The notes: generated from the sequence alone by a model not told the origin. A DNA stretch of 64,000 bases from Micromonospora sp. NBRC 110009 (GCF_030518795.1 NZ_CP130427.1:6262001-6326000), one strand, 5' to 3'; shown: positions 1 through 9,328, counted from the stretch's first letter. A program made the numbers and translations.

Positions 1-503
1 TCCCGCAGCGGCACCCCGAGCAGCTGGCACAGGGCCAGCCGGATGGCGGTCGTGTGCGCGACCACGAGAACCCGACCGTCGGGGTGCTGGGCGGCGATGT
101 CGCGCAGGCACGCGGTGAACCGCTGCGCGGCGTGGGCCGGGTCCTCCCCGCCGGGCAGGTGGTCCGCGACCGGATCGGCGTGGAAGGCGTCCAACGCCTG
201 CGGGAACTGCTCCCGCATCTCCGCGCGGGTCAGCCCCTCGCCGTCACCGAAGTCGAGTTCCCGCAGCCGTTCGTCGACCCGCAGCGGGGTGCCGGCCGCC
301 TCGGCGCAGGACGCGGCGGTGAGCTGGGCACGGCTCAGGGTGGAGGTCCAGACCGCGGACAGCCCGGCCGTCGCGGCCCAGGCCGCCAGCTGCGCGGCCT
401 GCTCGTGCCCGCGGGTGGTGAGCGAGATGTCGCTGACCCCGGCGTACCGGTTCTCCGCGTGCCAGACGGTCTCCCCGTGGCGGACGAGGACGAGGGTGGT
501 CAT
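1..503 (-). CDS. Histidine phosphatase family protein (partial)
   Basis: Phosphoglycerate-mutase-like phosphohydrolase; the C-terminus lies beyond the left edge of the window. The N-terminus reads MTTLVLVRHGET, with the family RHG signature whose histidine is transiently phosphorylated in characterised members. A later ARVLVVAHTTAIR-like stretch (VLVVAHTTAIRLALCQ) carries the second catalytic histidine, so both halves of the active site are present. The ATG overlaps the TGA of the upstream FGGY kinase gene by 4 bp (ATGA), so it is probably the last gene of the sugar operon and translationally coupled to it. The substrate is unknown; dephosphorylation of a sugar-phosphate intermediate is an inference from context only. 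Confidence 0.88.
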   Translation of the reverse strand, partial: MTTLVLVRHGETVWHAENRYAGVSDISLTTRGHEQAAQLAAWAATAGLSAVWTSTLSRAQLTAASCAEAAGTPLRVDERLRELDFGDGEGLTRAEMREQFPQALDAFHADPVADHLPGGEDPAHAAQRFTACLRDIAAQHPDGRVLVVAHTTAIRLALCQLLGVPLR

Positions 504-1984
504 TGGGCGGTCCTTTCCCGTGCGTGTGCGGCCGCAGTCGGTGCCAGCCAGCCCCGTTGCTCGAGCACCTCGACCAGCCGCAGATATCCCGGCGCGAACC
601 GGCTGTGCGAGCCCGCGCGCGGCTCGACGATCGCCCGTACCCGCACCATGGCCGCCGCCACCTCGACCGGGTCCCGGCCGGCCGCCGCCGCGAGGATCGC
701 CATGCCGAGCGCGGGCTCGGCGTTCTCCGGCAGCACCGCCGGCCGACCGAGGACGTCCGCGCGCAGCTGGTTCCAGTAGCCGCTGCGAGTGGCGCCGCCG
801 GTCAGCACGAGCTCGCCGTCCAACGGGGCACCGAGCAGGTGCAGGTAGTCGAAGCAGAGCCGCTCGAGGTATGCGACCCCCTGCAGCACCGCCGCGAACC
901 GATCGCCCTCCCCGGTCGGCTCGCCGAGCAGGAAGCCGCGTGCCGCGGGGGCGACGAACGGGAAGCGTTCGCCGGTGGAGACCAGCGGATAGCAGAGGGC
1001 GGTCGCGGGCTCGTGAAACGCCGCCGCGCGGTTGAGGGCGTCGAGGTCGGCGTCCGGGAAGTCGCGCGAGACCGCGCCCGCCCCGGTGCTCGACGCGCCG
1101 CCGGGCAGCCAGGTGTCGTTCGGGCCGCGGTGCGAGTAGACCGCGCCGGCCGGGTCGTGGACCGGCTCGCGGGCGACTCCCTTGAGCACCAGGGTGGTGC
1201 CGAGCACGGAGTTCCAGCTGCCGACCCGCAACGCGCCGGACCCGAGCTGCGCCGCACACCCGTCGGTCATGCCAGCGATCACGGGGGTGCCGACGGGGAT
1301 GCCGGTCTGCTCGGCGGCGTCGGCGCAGACCGTGCCGAGGCGGGTGCCGGACCGGACCAGCGGCGGCAGCAGCTCACCGGGCACGCCGAGGGCGTCGAGG
1401 ACGGCGGCCGGCCAGTCGCCGTTGACGAGGTGGGCGCCGGTCTTCAGCGCGTTGCTCAGGTCGGTCGGCACCTCGTGCCCGACCAGGCGGCGGTTGATCA
1501 CATCGCTCTGGTGCGCCAGCCGGTGCGCCTCTGCCGCGCGGGGGTGGTGCCGCAGCAGCCACAGCAGCTTCGGCAGCGCCCAGGCGGGCTGCATGCGTTG
1601 ATAGCCCAGCGCCGCCCAGGTGGCCGCGCCGACCTCGTTCACCCGCTCGGCCTCGGCGGCGGCGCGGGTGTCGTCGTACATGACGCCCGGGGTCACCGGC
1701 TCGCCGGTCCGGTCCACCAGGAGCACCGTGCCGGAGGTGGCGTCGACGGCGACGCCCCGGACGCTGGCCGGCGGCACGTCGGCCAGCGCGGCGCGCGCCG
1801 CGGCCGACACCGCGGCCCACCACTGTCGCGGATCCTGCTCGTGCCGGTTGCCGTCGCGGTTGCTGGTCAGCGGCGCGCTGCCCATGCCGACGGCGACACC
1901 CGTGCCGGTGACGGCCAGGGCCCGCACGCTCTGCGTACCGAGATCGAGTCCAACCCAGACGCCGTCGTCCTCCGGCCGCCTCAC
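500..1984 (-). CDS. FGGY-family carbohydrate kinase, xylulokinase-like
   Basis: About 494 residues, the usual length for the family, starting at a GTG that overlaps the upstream kinase's TGA (GTGA). The N-terminal ATP/sugar fold begins WVGLDLGTQSVRAL, the FGGY phosphate-1 loop. A catalytic-aspartate segment (GMTDGCAAQLGSGA) lies near residue 240, and a C-terminal VLTGGATRSGYWNQL motif (adenosine/phosphate-2 type) near residue 400. It would phosphorylate a keto-pentose or polyol in the cytoplasm after ABC import. It is the second of two dissimilar FGGY kinases in this operon. The exact sugar cannot be read from sequence; xylulose is the best guess because the transporter looks XylFGH-like. Confidence 0.88.
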   Translation of the reverse strand: MRRPEDDGVWVGLDLGTQSVRALAVTGTGVAVGMGSAPLTSNRDGNRHEQDPRQWWAAVSAAARAALADVPPASVRGVAVDATSGTVLLVDRTGEPVTPGVMYDDTRAAAEAERVNEVGAATWAALGYQRMQPAWALPKLLWLLRHHPRAAEAHRLAHQSDVINRRLVGHEVPTDLSNALKTGAHLVNGDWPAAVLDALGVPGELLPPLVRSGTRLGTVCADAAEQTGIPVGTPVIAGMTDGCAAQLGSGALRVGSWNSVLGTTLVLKGVAREPVHDPAGAVYSHRGPNDTWLPGGASSTGAGAVSRDFPDADLDALNRAAAFHEPATALCYPLVSTGERFPFVAPAARGFLLGEPTGEGDRFAAVLQGVAYLERLCFDYLHLLGAPLDGELVLTGGATRSGYWNQLRADVLGRPAVLPENAEPALGMAILAAAAGRDPVEVAAAMVRVRAIVEPRAGSHSRFAPGYLRLVEVLEQRGWLAPTAAAHARERTAQ

Positions 1985-3477
1985 CGGTCCCCCTCTCCGC
2001 GCAGGGCCGCCAGTCGCGGCCACATCGTCGCCGCCTGCCGGCGCAGGCGGACGAACTCTTCGAGCAGGTCGGCGTAGCGCCGCGTCCGCACCGGGTCCGG
2101 CGCGAACGAGTCCCGGACCAGCACGTGCGCCGCGACCGCCTCCTCCACCGTGGCCGCGGCCCCGGTGGCGAGCTTGCCGACGACGAACGCGCCGCGGGCG
2201 CCGACCTCGGCGTCGGCGGTACGCCGCACGGGTACGCCGACCAGGTCGGCGATGAGCTGCGACCAGGCCCCGTTCGCCGCGCCGCCGCCGCAGACCCCCA
2301 GCTCCGTCGGAGTCACCTGCGAGGCGGCCAGGCAGTCGCGGATGACCAGGGTGAGCCCCTCGACGATGGCACGGGCGATGTGCGCCCGCCCGTGTTCGAC
2401 GGAGAGACCGAACAGCATCCCCCTCGCGTGCGGGTCGACGAACGGCACCCGTTCGCCGGCCGGGGACAGGTAGGGCAGGAACATCAGGCCGTCCGCGCCT
2501 ACCGGCGCCTGGCCCGCCAGGTCGATCAGCTCGCCGGGGCGGTCCAGGCCGAGCAGCCCGCACGCCCAGGTCAACACCTCGGTGCCGGTCAGCGTGGGCA
2601 TGGCCCGCAGGTGCCGGCCCGGCACACCGAGGGCGACGGTCGCCCCGAGCGGCTCGGCGCCGAACGACACGTCGTCGGTCACCACCTCGGTGCAGAGCGT
2701 GGTGCCGAGGATGCTGCACGCCTGGCCGGGGCGGACCGCGCCCGCGCCGATCGCCGTGGCCGCGATGTCGTAGGGGGCGACCACGACCGGGGTACCCGCC
2801 GGCACGCCCAGGTCGGCGGCGGCGTCCGCGCGCAGCGGTGCGACCCGCCGCGCGCCGCGGGCCACCGGGGGCAGCAGCCGCTCCGCCCACGCCAGGTCGA
2901 ACAGGTCGAGCAGGCCACGGTCGTACCGGCCGGTGCGCAGCTCCACGAACGGCGCCGAGGCGTCCGACTCCTCCATCACGACCGCGCCGGTGAGCTGGGC
3001 GAAGAGCCAGCCACCGCAGGTCAGGACAGCCGCCGAGCGGGCCAACCGATCCGGGTCGTGGGTGTGCAGCCAGCTGAGGATCGCGTTGGGCAGGCCGGGG
3101 AAGGTGACCGAGCCGTTGCGGCGGAACGCCTCGGGGAGCAGGCCGGCCTCGGCCCAGCCCCGCACCACCGACGCGGCCCGGCCGTCGTTCCAGAGCACGG
3201 CCGGACCGGTCGGCGCTCCGGCCGCGTCGACCAGCCAGCAGCCGTCGCCCTGCGCGGTGAGCGCGAGGAAATCGACGTCACCGGGAAGCTGGATGCGGAC
3301 GGCCCGGATCGCGCGGAACACCGCATCCCGGACCTGGCCCATGTCCTGCTCGACCCAGCCGGACCTCGGCCGCTGGACGAGCGCCGGCTCCCGGACCACG
3401 ACCGCCTCCCGGCCTTTCTCGTCGTAACCGACGGCCTTGATCATCGTCGTGCCGGCGTCGACGCAGATGGCTGTCAC
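1981..3477 (-). CDS. FGGY-family carbohydrate kinase
   Basis: About 498 residues. The GTG start at 3477 was chosen because GGAGGGAGG sits 3 nt upstream (a 7-nt gap from the first GGAGG) and the protein then opens directly with the kinase fold (TAICVDAGTTMIKAVGYD). The C-terminal half has the phosphate-binding GVCGGGAANGAWSQL motif near residue 400. A central APYDIAATAIGAGA segment carries the likely catalytic aspartate. It resembles L-ribulokinase/erythritol-kinase-type members more than the following xylulokinase-like gene, but I cannot assign a substrate. The gene lies 25 bp behind the permease stop and overlaps the next kinase by 4 bp. Confidence 0.86.
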   Translation of the reverse strand: MTAICVDAGTTMIKAVGYDEKGREAVVVREPALVQRPRSGWVEQDMGQVRDAVFRAIRAVRIQLPGDVDFLALTAQGDGCWLVDAAGAPTGPAVLWNDGRAASVVRGWAEAGLLPEAFRRNGSVTFPGLPNAILSWLHTHDPDRLARSAAVLTCGGWLFAQLTGAVVMEESDASAPFVELRTGRYDRGLLDLFDLAWAERLLPPVARGARRVAPLRADAAADLGVPAGTPVVVAPYDIAATAIGAGAVRPGQACSILGTTLCTEVVTDDVSFGAEPLGATVALGVPGRHLRAMPTLTGTEVLTWACGLLGLDRPGELIDLAGQAPVGADGLMFLPYLSPAGERVPFVDPHARGMLFGLSVEHGRAHIARAIVEGLTLVIRDCLAASQVTPTELGVCGGGAANGAWSQLIADLVGVPVRRTADAEVGARGAFVVGKLATGAAATVEEAVAAHVLVRDSFAPDPVRTRRYADLLEEFVRLRRQAATMWPRLAALRGEGDR

Positions 3478-3502
3478 GATCCTCCCTCCGACTGACCCGC
3501 GC

Positions 3503-4762
3503 TCAGCCCCGGCCGTGCGACGCCCGGGACCGGCGGGCCACCGAGTCCAGCGCCACGGCGAGCAGCAGGACGGCACCGGTGACCATGAACCGGAACGAGG
3601 AATCCAGGTTCAGCAGGGTCAGCCCACTGGAGATCGACTGGATCACCACCATGCCGAGCAGCGCGGCGAAGGCGCTGCCCCGGCCGCCGAAGAGGCTGGT
3701 GCCGCCGATGACGGCGGCCGCGATGGCGTTGAGGTTGACGTCGCCACCGCCGCTGCTCTGGTTGGCCGCGGCGAGCCGGGCGGCGGCCAGGACACCACCG
3801 ACGGCGGCCAGCGTGGTGCAGACCATGAAGACGGAGGTGTAGACGGCCTTGACGTTGATGCCCGCCCGCCGGGCCGCCTCGACGTTGCCGCCGATCGCGT
3901 ACACCGCCTTGCCGTATTTCGTCCGGCGGAGCACGTAGTGCGCGGCCAGGACGAGGGCGAGGAAGAGCACGAACATCCAGCCGACGCCGCGGGTCTGCTG
4001 CAGGTAGGACACCACCACGCCGAGCCCGACGGCGAGCACGACGCTGCGGACGGCGAGGTACTGCACCGACGCGGCGGACAGCTGCGCCCGGCGGCGGTTG
4101 CGGGCGCGCCGGTAGCCGCTCGCGAACCAGCCCACGGCGCCCAGCCCGACGAGGGTGTACGACAGCCACGCCGGCAGGAAGGCCAGTTGCGCGAAGGTCA
4201 CCAGACCGGAGTCGAAGGGCAGGTTGATCGAGCCCTTGGCGCCGAGCACCCACAGTTGGAGACCGAGGAAGCCGAGCAGGCCGCCGAGGGTGATGACGAA
4301 GCTGGGGACGCCCAACCGGTTGAACAGTTGCCCGTAGACCCAGCCCAGCGCGGCTCCCATGACGACGGCTGCGGCGATCGCGACCCAGGCGGGCAGCCCT
4401 CGGTCGACGAAGAGCACGGCCATGACCGCGGCGGACAGGCCGCTGATCGAGCCGACCGACAGGTCGATCTGGCCGACCAGGAGCATGAACACGACACCGA
4501 GCGCGATCACGCCGACCGGTACGCACTCCAGGGTGAGGTTCACCAGGTTGGCGCTGGACAGGAAGATCGGGTTGAGCGACTGCAGCACGGTCCAGATGAC
4601 GACGAGCCCGGCCACCACGGGCAGCACCCCGAGGTCGCCGCTGCGCACCTGGTCGATGAAGGCGGCCACGGCCCCACGAACGCCGACCTGTTGCCGCAGC
4701 CGTTCGTCGTGCAGGTCGGTCGGGCCGGACGAGGCCGGCGCGGCGGTGTGAACGTCGGTCAC
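3503..4762 (-). CDS. Sugar ABC transporter permease (CUT2, XylH/RbsC type)
   Basis: About 419 residues with roughly ten hydrophobic membrane segments. It carries the CUT2 permease signatures IDLSVGSISGLSAAVMA (after about residue 95) and AVIGGTSLFGGRGS (near residue 345). It is longer than RbsC (about 320 residues) and has an extra polar loop (RARNRRRAQL) mid-protein, as in XylH-type permeases. It is the membrane channel of an importer whose ATPase and binding protein lie immediately upstream. The start is a GTG overlapping the ATPase stop (GTGA), with GGGAGGAC upstream. Confidence 0.92.
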   Translation of the reverse strand: MTDVHTAAPASSGPTDLHDERLRQQVGVRGAVAAFIDQVRSGDLGVLPVVAGLVVIWTVLQSLNPIFLSSANLVNLTLECVPVGVIALGVVFMLLVGQIDLSVGSISGLSAAVMAVLFVDRGLPAWVAIAAAVVMGAALGWVYGQLFNRLGVPSFVITLGGLLGFLGLQLWVLGAKGSINLPFDSGLVTFAQLAFLPAWLSYTLVGLGAVGWFASGYRRARNRRRAQLSAASVQYLAVRSVVLAVGLGVVVSYLQQTRGVGWMFVLFLALVLAAHYVLRRTKYGKAVYAIGGNVEAARRAGINVKAVYTSVFMVCTTLAAVGGVLAAARLAAANQSSGGGDVNLNAIAAAVIGGTSLFGGRGSAFAALLGMVVIQSISSGLTLLNLDSSFRFMVTGAVLLLAVALDSVARRSRASHGRG

Positions 4763-5592
4763 GGCTGGGTCCTCCCTTCGAGGGTCGTTGTCGGCTGGGC
4801 GCGCCGCGCGCTACGTCGAGCGACGACGTTGTCCGTGGCGCCGGTGATCGCGGCGATGATGTCCTCGGGTGAGACCTCGTCCACCGCGAAGACCCCGTTG
4901 TTGCGGCCCAGCCGCAGCACGGCCACGGTGTCGGCGACGGCCTTCACGTCCGCCATGTTGTGGCTGATCATGATCACGCCATGGCCGCGTTCGCGGAGCC
5001 GCTCGATGAGGTTGAGCACCTCGGCCGTCTGCGCCACGCCGAGGGCGGCGGTGGGCTCGTCCAGGATCACGATCTTGGGGTCGCCCAGCAGTGACCGGGC
5101 GATGGCGACCGTCTGGCGCTGCCCGCCGGAGAGCGAGGCGACCGGGATCCGGACCGTCGGGATCTTGGCGGAGAGCTGCCGCAGCAGCTCCCACGAGCGG
5201 ACCTCCATGGCCACGTCGTCGAGGCGCAGGCCGCGCAGCTCGTGGCCGAGGAAGAGGTTCTCGATCACGTTGAGGTTCTCGCACAGCGCGAGATCCTGGA
5301 AGACCGTGGCGATGCCGAGGTGGTGAGCGGCGGCCGGGTTCGGGATGGCGACCTCGTTGCCCTCGAACCTGATGGTCCCGGCGTCCTGGGCGTGCACCCC
5401 GGAGAGGATCTTCACGAGGGTGGACTTGCCGGCGCCGTTGTCGCCGACGATCGCCACCACCTGACCGGCGGCCACGTCGAGGTCGATGTCGGTCAGGGCG
5501 GCGACGGCGCCGAACGTCTTGCTGATGCCGCGGAGCGACAGGACGATGTCGGCCCCGGGTTCCGGAAGTTGGCTGGTCGGCGTAGGCGACAT
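4759..5592 (-). CDS. Sugar ABC transporter ATP-binding protein (single-domain)
   Basis: About 277 residues. Walker A is GDNGAGKST, the ABC signature LSGGQRQ, Walker B VILDEPTAALG, and the H-loop ISHN. Classical CUT2 ATPases such as RbsA and XylG contain two tandem ABC domains (about 500 residues); this is a single-domain form, as in FrcA-type systems, and would act as a homodimer. The ATG at 5592 (MSPTPT) was chosen for its AAGGAC ribosome-binding site; an upstream start would add an Arg/Pro-rich tail. Its stop overlaps the permease start. Confidence 0.92.
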   Translation of the reverse strand: MSPTPTSQLPEPGADIVLSLRGISKTFGAVAALTDIDLDVAAGQVVAIVGDNGAGKSTLVKILSGVHAQDAGTIRFEGNEVAIPNPAAAHHLGIATVFQDLALCENLNVIENLFLGHELRGLRLDDVAMEVRSWELLRQLSAKIPTVRIPVASLSGGQRQTVAIARSLLGDPKIVILDEPTAALGVAQTAEVLNLIERLRERGHGVIMISHNMADVKAVADTVAVLRLGRNNGVFAVDEVSPEDIIAAITGATDNVVARRSARRAQPTTTLEGRTQP

Positions 5593-5699
5593 GGCGGTCC
5601 TTCGAGGGCTGGTGGGACGGTTGCTCCGCGGGGCGGGGCGGTGGCGCGGGGAGGTCCGGCACCTCGTCACCGTGGCGGCGAGGGGCCGGACCGGACCGC

Positions 5700-6782
5700 C
5701 TACTTGATGCCGAGCTTGTCGCAGGCGGCCTTGTACTCCGCGGTGCAGACATCCGCCGCCTTCAGCGCGCCGTCCGGACCGAACATCACCTCGGCGACGT
5801 TCTGCTGCGTCACGACCGTCGGGGTGAACAGCTTCGACGGCGTGTCGAAGAGAGTGGTCTCGCCCGCGGGCGCGTTGCCCTGGACGAACTTGTACGCGAT
5901 CTCCGCGGCCGCCTCGGCCACGATCTTGATCGGCTTCGAGATCGTGTTGTACTGGTCACCGGCGATGATCCGCTGGATCGCCGCCAGTTCCGCGTCGTTG
6001 CCGGTCACCGGCGGCACCTTCGCGCCGGCGGCCTTGAACGCCGCGATCGCGCCGCCTCCGGTGCCGTCGTTGGCGGCCACCACGCCAGCGACCTGGCCCG
6101 GGAACTGGGTGATCTGTCCGCTCACCCATTCCTGCGCCTTGCTCGGCTGCCAGCCCGGGGTGTCGTACTCGGCCAGCAGCTTGAACCCGCTCGGGTCGAC
6201 GGCGGAGTGGATGCCCTTCTTGATCAGCCCGGCGGCGGCGTCGGTGGGCGAGCCGTTGACCTCGAGGATGCCGCCCTGCGCGTTGGACTGCTTGAGGTGG
6301 TCCACCAGGGACTGGGCGATCAGCGAGCCGATCTTCTCGTTGTCGAAGGAGACGTAGTAGTCGGCCTTCGCGGCCGGGATGGGCCGGTCGTAGGCGATGA
6401 CGGCGACCTTCTGGGCCTGCGCCGACTTCACGATCGTGGCGGCGGCGGCCGAGTCGACCGGGTCGAGCACGATCGCCTTGACGCCCTGGGCGAGGACCGA
6501 GTTGGCCTGCTGCTGCTGCTTCGACGCGTCAGCGCCGGCGTTCTGGTAGAGCACCTCGCACTTCGGGCAGAGGTCCTTCATCTTGGCCTTGAACAGCGGA
6601 GCGTCGTACTGCTCGTAGCGGGTGGAGGCGATGTCCGGCATCAGGAACGCGATCTTCGCGTTCTCCGCACCCTTGCCGGAGCCGCCGCCGGCGTCGTCGG
6701 TGGAGGCACAGGCGGCGAGGGACGGGGCGGCGAGCAGCGTCGCGGCAACGGCGACGAGTGCCCGCAGGGGGATTCTCTTCAT
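5700..6782 (-). CDS. Sugar ABC transporter substrate-binding lipoprotein (XylF-like)
   Basis: About 360 residues. A lipoprotein signal peptide (MKRIPLRAL, hydrophobic core, lipobox LAAC near residue 20) indicates export and anchoring to the outer face of the membrane. A Ser/Asp/Gly-rich linker precedes a periplasmic-binding fold of the ribose/xylose class (KIAFLMPDIASTRYEQYD; IVLDPVDSAAA; VIAYDRPI). The two cysteines in LCPKCEV near residue 80 may form a disulphide. It is the first gene of the operon, with GGAG 8 nt before the ATG. Pentose binding is inferred from XylF-like motifs. Confidence 0.9.
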   Translation of the reverse strand: MKRIPLRALVAVAATLLAAPSLAACASTDDAGGGSGKGAENAKIAFLMPDIASTRYEQYDAPLFKAKMKDLCPKCEVLYQNAGADASKQQQQANSVLAQGVKAIVLDPVDSAAAATIVKSAQAQKVAVIAYDRPIPAAKADYYVSFDNEKIGSLIAQSLVDHLKQSNAQGGILEVNGSPTDAAAGLIKKGIHSAVDPSGFKLLAEYDTPGWQPSKAQEWVSGQITQFPGQVAGVVAANDGTGGGAIAAFKAAGAKVPPVTGNDAELAAIQRIIAGDQYNTISKPIKIVAEAAAEIAYKFVQGNAPAGETTLFDTPSKLFTPTVVTQQNVAEVMFGPDGALKAADVCTAEYKAACDKLGIK

Positions 6783-7200
6783 GACGCACTCCTCAGGTGT
6801 TCCGGCCGCACCCCGGTCTTTCGGGGGTGGTGGGTGCGGGCCGGCGTCGGCTGCCGTCCCGAACGGTCCGACAAGACCGTCGGGCAGTCCGTGACGACGA
6901 GGGTCGCTCGTGTTACGAACCAAACACCAGGGACCGTTGGGATGTCAAGAGTCTGAATTAAAACACAACTCGCCTGTGACGTAGGGCGGCCAAAACAGGC
7001 CCTGTCGCTGCGTAATCGGGCGTATGTCGGACGGAGATTACGTGTTATCTTCTCAGCGACATCACATGATGACGTCGGCAGAGCGTCGCCCGAAGCGGCG
7101 GGGCCGGACGCGGTAGGTTGCGGCATGCGCGCGCCGGAGCGGACCGGATCCCCTCACCTCCGGACCGGGCCGCTCAGCACCCACGACAGGAGGCAGCCCG
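6783..7200. promoter_or_regulatory. Divergent promoter/operator region, sugar operon versus deoR
   Basis: A 418-bp non-coding stretch between the divergent binding-protein and DeoR genes. It contains the most AT-rich DNA for kilobases, around 6905-6965 and 7035-7075. On the minus strand a TTGACA hexamer (6943-6948) could be the -35 of the sugar operon, though no strong -10 follows at 17-18 nt. Possible operator elements are ACAGG-C-CCTGT (6996-7006) and the near-palindrome CATCACATGATG (about 7060-7071). DeoR proteins usually bind such intergenic repeats, but which element is the operator is not clear from sequence. Confidence 0.55.
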
Positions 7201-8022
7201 GTGGCCAACGATGTCGCCAGCGTGAACACGGTGCCCGAGGCGGCCCCGCCACCGACCCCACGTGAGCGGCGCGAGCAGATTCGCCGGCGGGTCATCGACG
7301 AGGGCTTCGTCAAGATCGAAGACCTCGCCGAGGCGCAGGGCGTGAGCCTGATGACCATCCATCGCGATCTCGACGTGCTGCAGAGCGAGGGCTGGCTACG
7401 CAAGGTACGCGGCGGCGCGACCGCCCAACCCTCGGCCGTCCACCACGGCGACGTACGCCACCGGGTGCAGGCGATGGCCGCCGAGAAGCGGGACCTCGCC
7501 CTCGCGGCGGTGGAACTCGTCACCCCAGGCGCCGCCATCATGATCGACGAGAGCACCACCGGGCTGGCGGTCGCGGAACTGCTGCCGGCCCGCGGCCCGC
7601 TGACCGTCATCAGCAACTTCCTGGCCGTGCTGAAGCTGCTCGCCGGTGAGCCGGGAGTCGACCTCATCGGTCTCGGCGGCGCCTACTACCCGGCGTACGA
7701 CGCGTTCCTCGGCATGCAGACCACCGACGCCATCCGGTCCCTGCGGGCCGACGTCCTGTTCATGTCGACGACCGCGGTCACCGACGGACACTGCTACCAC
7801 CAGTCACAGGAGACGGTGGCCGTCAAACGGGCGCTCATGGAGGCCGCCAACCGGCGCGTCCTCCTCATCGACCACAGCAAGTTCACCAAGAACGGGCTGC
7901 ACCAGCTCGCGCCGCTCACCGCCTTCGACCTGGTCATCGTGGATGCGGGCGCGGACGAGTCCCAACTCGCCCCACTCCGGGCACAGGGCGTCCCCCTCAG
8001 AATCGCCGGTCGAGCCGCCTGA
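7201..8022 (+). CDS. DeoR/GlpR-family transcriptional regulator
   Basis: About 273 residues. A GTG start sits 7 nt after AGGAGG. The N-terminal winged helix (about residues 25-75: RREQIRRRV, then KIEDLAEAQGVSLMTIHRDLDVL, RKVRGGA) is the DeoR HTH signature. The C-terminal DeoR sensor domain (MIDESTTGLAVAELL; GGAYYPAYDAFLG; LLIDHSKF) binds sugar-phosphates in characterised members. It diverges from the ABC/FGGY operon and is probably its repressor, relieved by a phosphorylated product of the kinases; that link is inferred from position. Confidence 0.9.
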   Translation: MANDVASVNTVPEAAPPPTPRERREQIRRRVIDEGFVKIEDLAEAQGVSLMTIHRDLDVLQSEGWLRKVRGGATAQPSAVHHGDVRHRVQAMAAEKRDLALAAVELVTPGAAIMIDESTTGLAVAELLPARGPLTVISNFLAVLKLLAGEPGVDLIGLGGAYYPAYDAFLGMQTTDAIRSLRADVLFMSTTAVTDGHCYHQSQETVAVKRALMEAANRRVLLIDHSKFTKNGLHQLAPLTAFDLVIVDAGADESQLAPLRAQGVPLRIAGRAA

Positions 8023-8070
8023 CCCGGACCGGCCGACTCGCCCGGCAGCGACGGCGCGCCCGCCCGCGGG

Positions 8071-8322
8071 TCAGCGCAGCGGCCGCTTGAGGTGGTAGCG
8101 GTGCACCTCGGTGCTGCCCTGGACGTTGTTCACGTCCTCCGCGGCCGAGACCAGCTCCCAGCCCTCCCGGCCGACCCGGTTGAGGTGTGCGATCGCGGTG
8201 TCGCCGTACCCGGTCACGTCGGTGCGCGACCCCTCCGGGCCGTACCAGACGAACGAGACGTGGAAATTGCGGCCCTGCCCCTGATAGCGGCGGACCAGCA
8301 ACGCGTACTCCCAGGCAACCAT
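8071..8322 (-). CDS. Small DUF4177-like protein
   Basis: 83 residues. The pattern of an N-terminal WEYALLVRRY and a C-terminal LNRVGREGWELVSA is typical of DUF4177-type small proteins, which fold as a compact alpha/beta unit of unknown function. There is no signal peptide or membrane helix. No clear Shine-Dalgarno precedes the ATG. It stands alone between the convergent deoR gene and the sugar kinase, so context gives no function. Confidence 0.7.
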   Translation of the reverse strand: MVAWEYALLVRRYQGQGRNFHVSFVWYGPEGSRTDVTGYGDTAIAHLNRVGREGWELVSAAEDVNNVQGSTEVHRYHLKRPLR

Positions 8323-8391
8323 TCATCCATTATCTACGGTCGGTTCGCCGTCCCGGGCCACGGGTGGTGGCGGAACGACGACACCGTGGCG

Positions 8392-9327
8392 TCACGCCGG
8401 GGCGGGCAGGGCGGCCAGCTCGGCCCGGGTGGGCGGGTCGGCGCCCCGGCGGGCGCAGGTCAGCGCGGCCACCCGCGCCGCGTCGTCGAGCACGGCGGCG
8501 AGCGTCTCGGCGGCGGCGGCCCGCAGTGCGCCGCGCCGGTCGGCGCCGAGCAGCCCGCGGTCCCGGAGCGCGGCCAGCAGCCCGGCGGTGAACGCGTCAC
8601 CGGCGCCCACCGTGTCCACCACCGTCACCGGCCGGGCGGCCACCCGCCGCGCCACCTGCCGGGTGACCGCCAGCGCCCCCTCGGCACCGAGGGTGACCAC
8701 GACGAGGCCGGCGCCCAGCTCCAGCCAGCCTTGCGCCACCCGGTCCGGCGGCTGTTCCGGGTGCAGCCAGTCCAGGTCCTCGCGGCTGACCTTGACCAGG
8801 TCCGCGACAGCGACCAGTTCCTCGACCCGGTGCCGGGCCCGGACCGGGTCACCGGTGAGCGACGGGCGGCAGTTCGGGTCGAAACTGATCATCGCGGCGG
8901 CCCGCCGGTCGCGGACCAGCGCCACCACGTCGCCGGCGCCCGGGTCGAGGACGGTGGCCAGCGAGCCGGTGTGCAGGCAGTCGCTGCCGGCGCCCACCCG
9001 GGTGAGCGCGCCGGCCGGGAAGGCCGGCCAGTCGATCGCGAAGTCGTACCGTGCCTGCCCGTCCGCGCCCACCCGGGTCCGGGCCACGCTGGTGCGCGGC
9101 AGGTCCGACACCGAGGCCGGGTCCAGCCGTACGCCACTGGCGGCCAGGTGGGCGCGGACCAACCGCCCGTATGCGTCGTCGCCGAGCTGGGTGAGCAGGG
9201 TCGTGGGCTGACCGAGGCGGGCGAGGGCGACCGCGACGTTGGCCGGGCTGCCGCCCGGGTACGCGGCCGCCCCGTCCGCCGGTTCCTCGATCAGGTCGAC
9301 CAGGCTCTCGCCGACAACCGTGATCAC
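8392..9327 (-). CDS. PfkB-family carbohydrate kinase (fructokinase-like)
   Basis: 311 residues. The ribokinase/fructokinase fold starts MITVVGESLVDL; PfkB signature 1 is PGGSPANVAVALARLG (near residue 25) and signature 2 is DTVGAGDAFTAGLL (near residue 235), which contains the catalytic aspartate and anion hole. The GTG start lies 1 bp after the ATPase stop, so it is the last gene of the second sugar operon. It probably phosphorylates the imported hexose (fructose in FrcK-like arrangements) or ribose; the exact substrate is not determined by sequence. Confidence 0.88.
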   Translation of the reverse strand: MITVVGESLVDLIEEPADGAAAYPGGSPANVAVALARLGQPTTLLTQLGDDAYGRLVRAHLAASGVRLDPASVSDLPRTSVARTRVGADGQARYDFAIDWPAFPAGALTRVGAGSDCLHTGSLATVLDPGAGDVVALVRDRRAAAMISFDPNCRPSLTGDPVRARHRVEELVAVADLVKVSREDLDWLHPEQPPDRVAQGWLELGAGLVVVTLGAEGALAVTRQVARRVAARPVTVVDTVGAGDAFTAGLLAALRDRGLLGADRRGALRAAAAETLAAVLDDAARVAALTCARRGADPPTRAELAALPAPA

Positions 9328-9328
9328 C

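Noticed and set aside
6943..6948. A strong -35/-10 promoter for the first sugar operon
   Set aside because: TTGACA is present, but no convincing -10 follows at 16-19 nt on that strand, so only the region is annotated.
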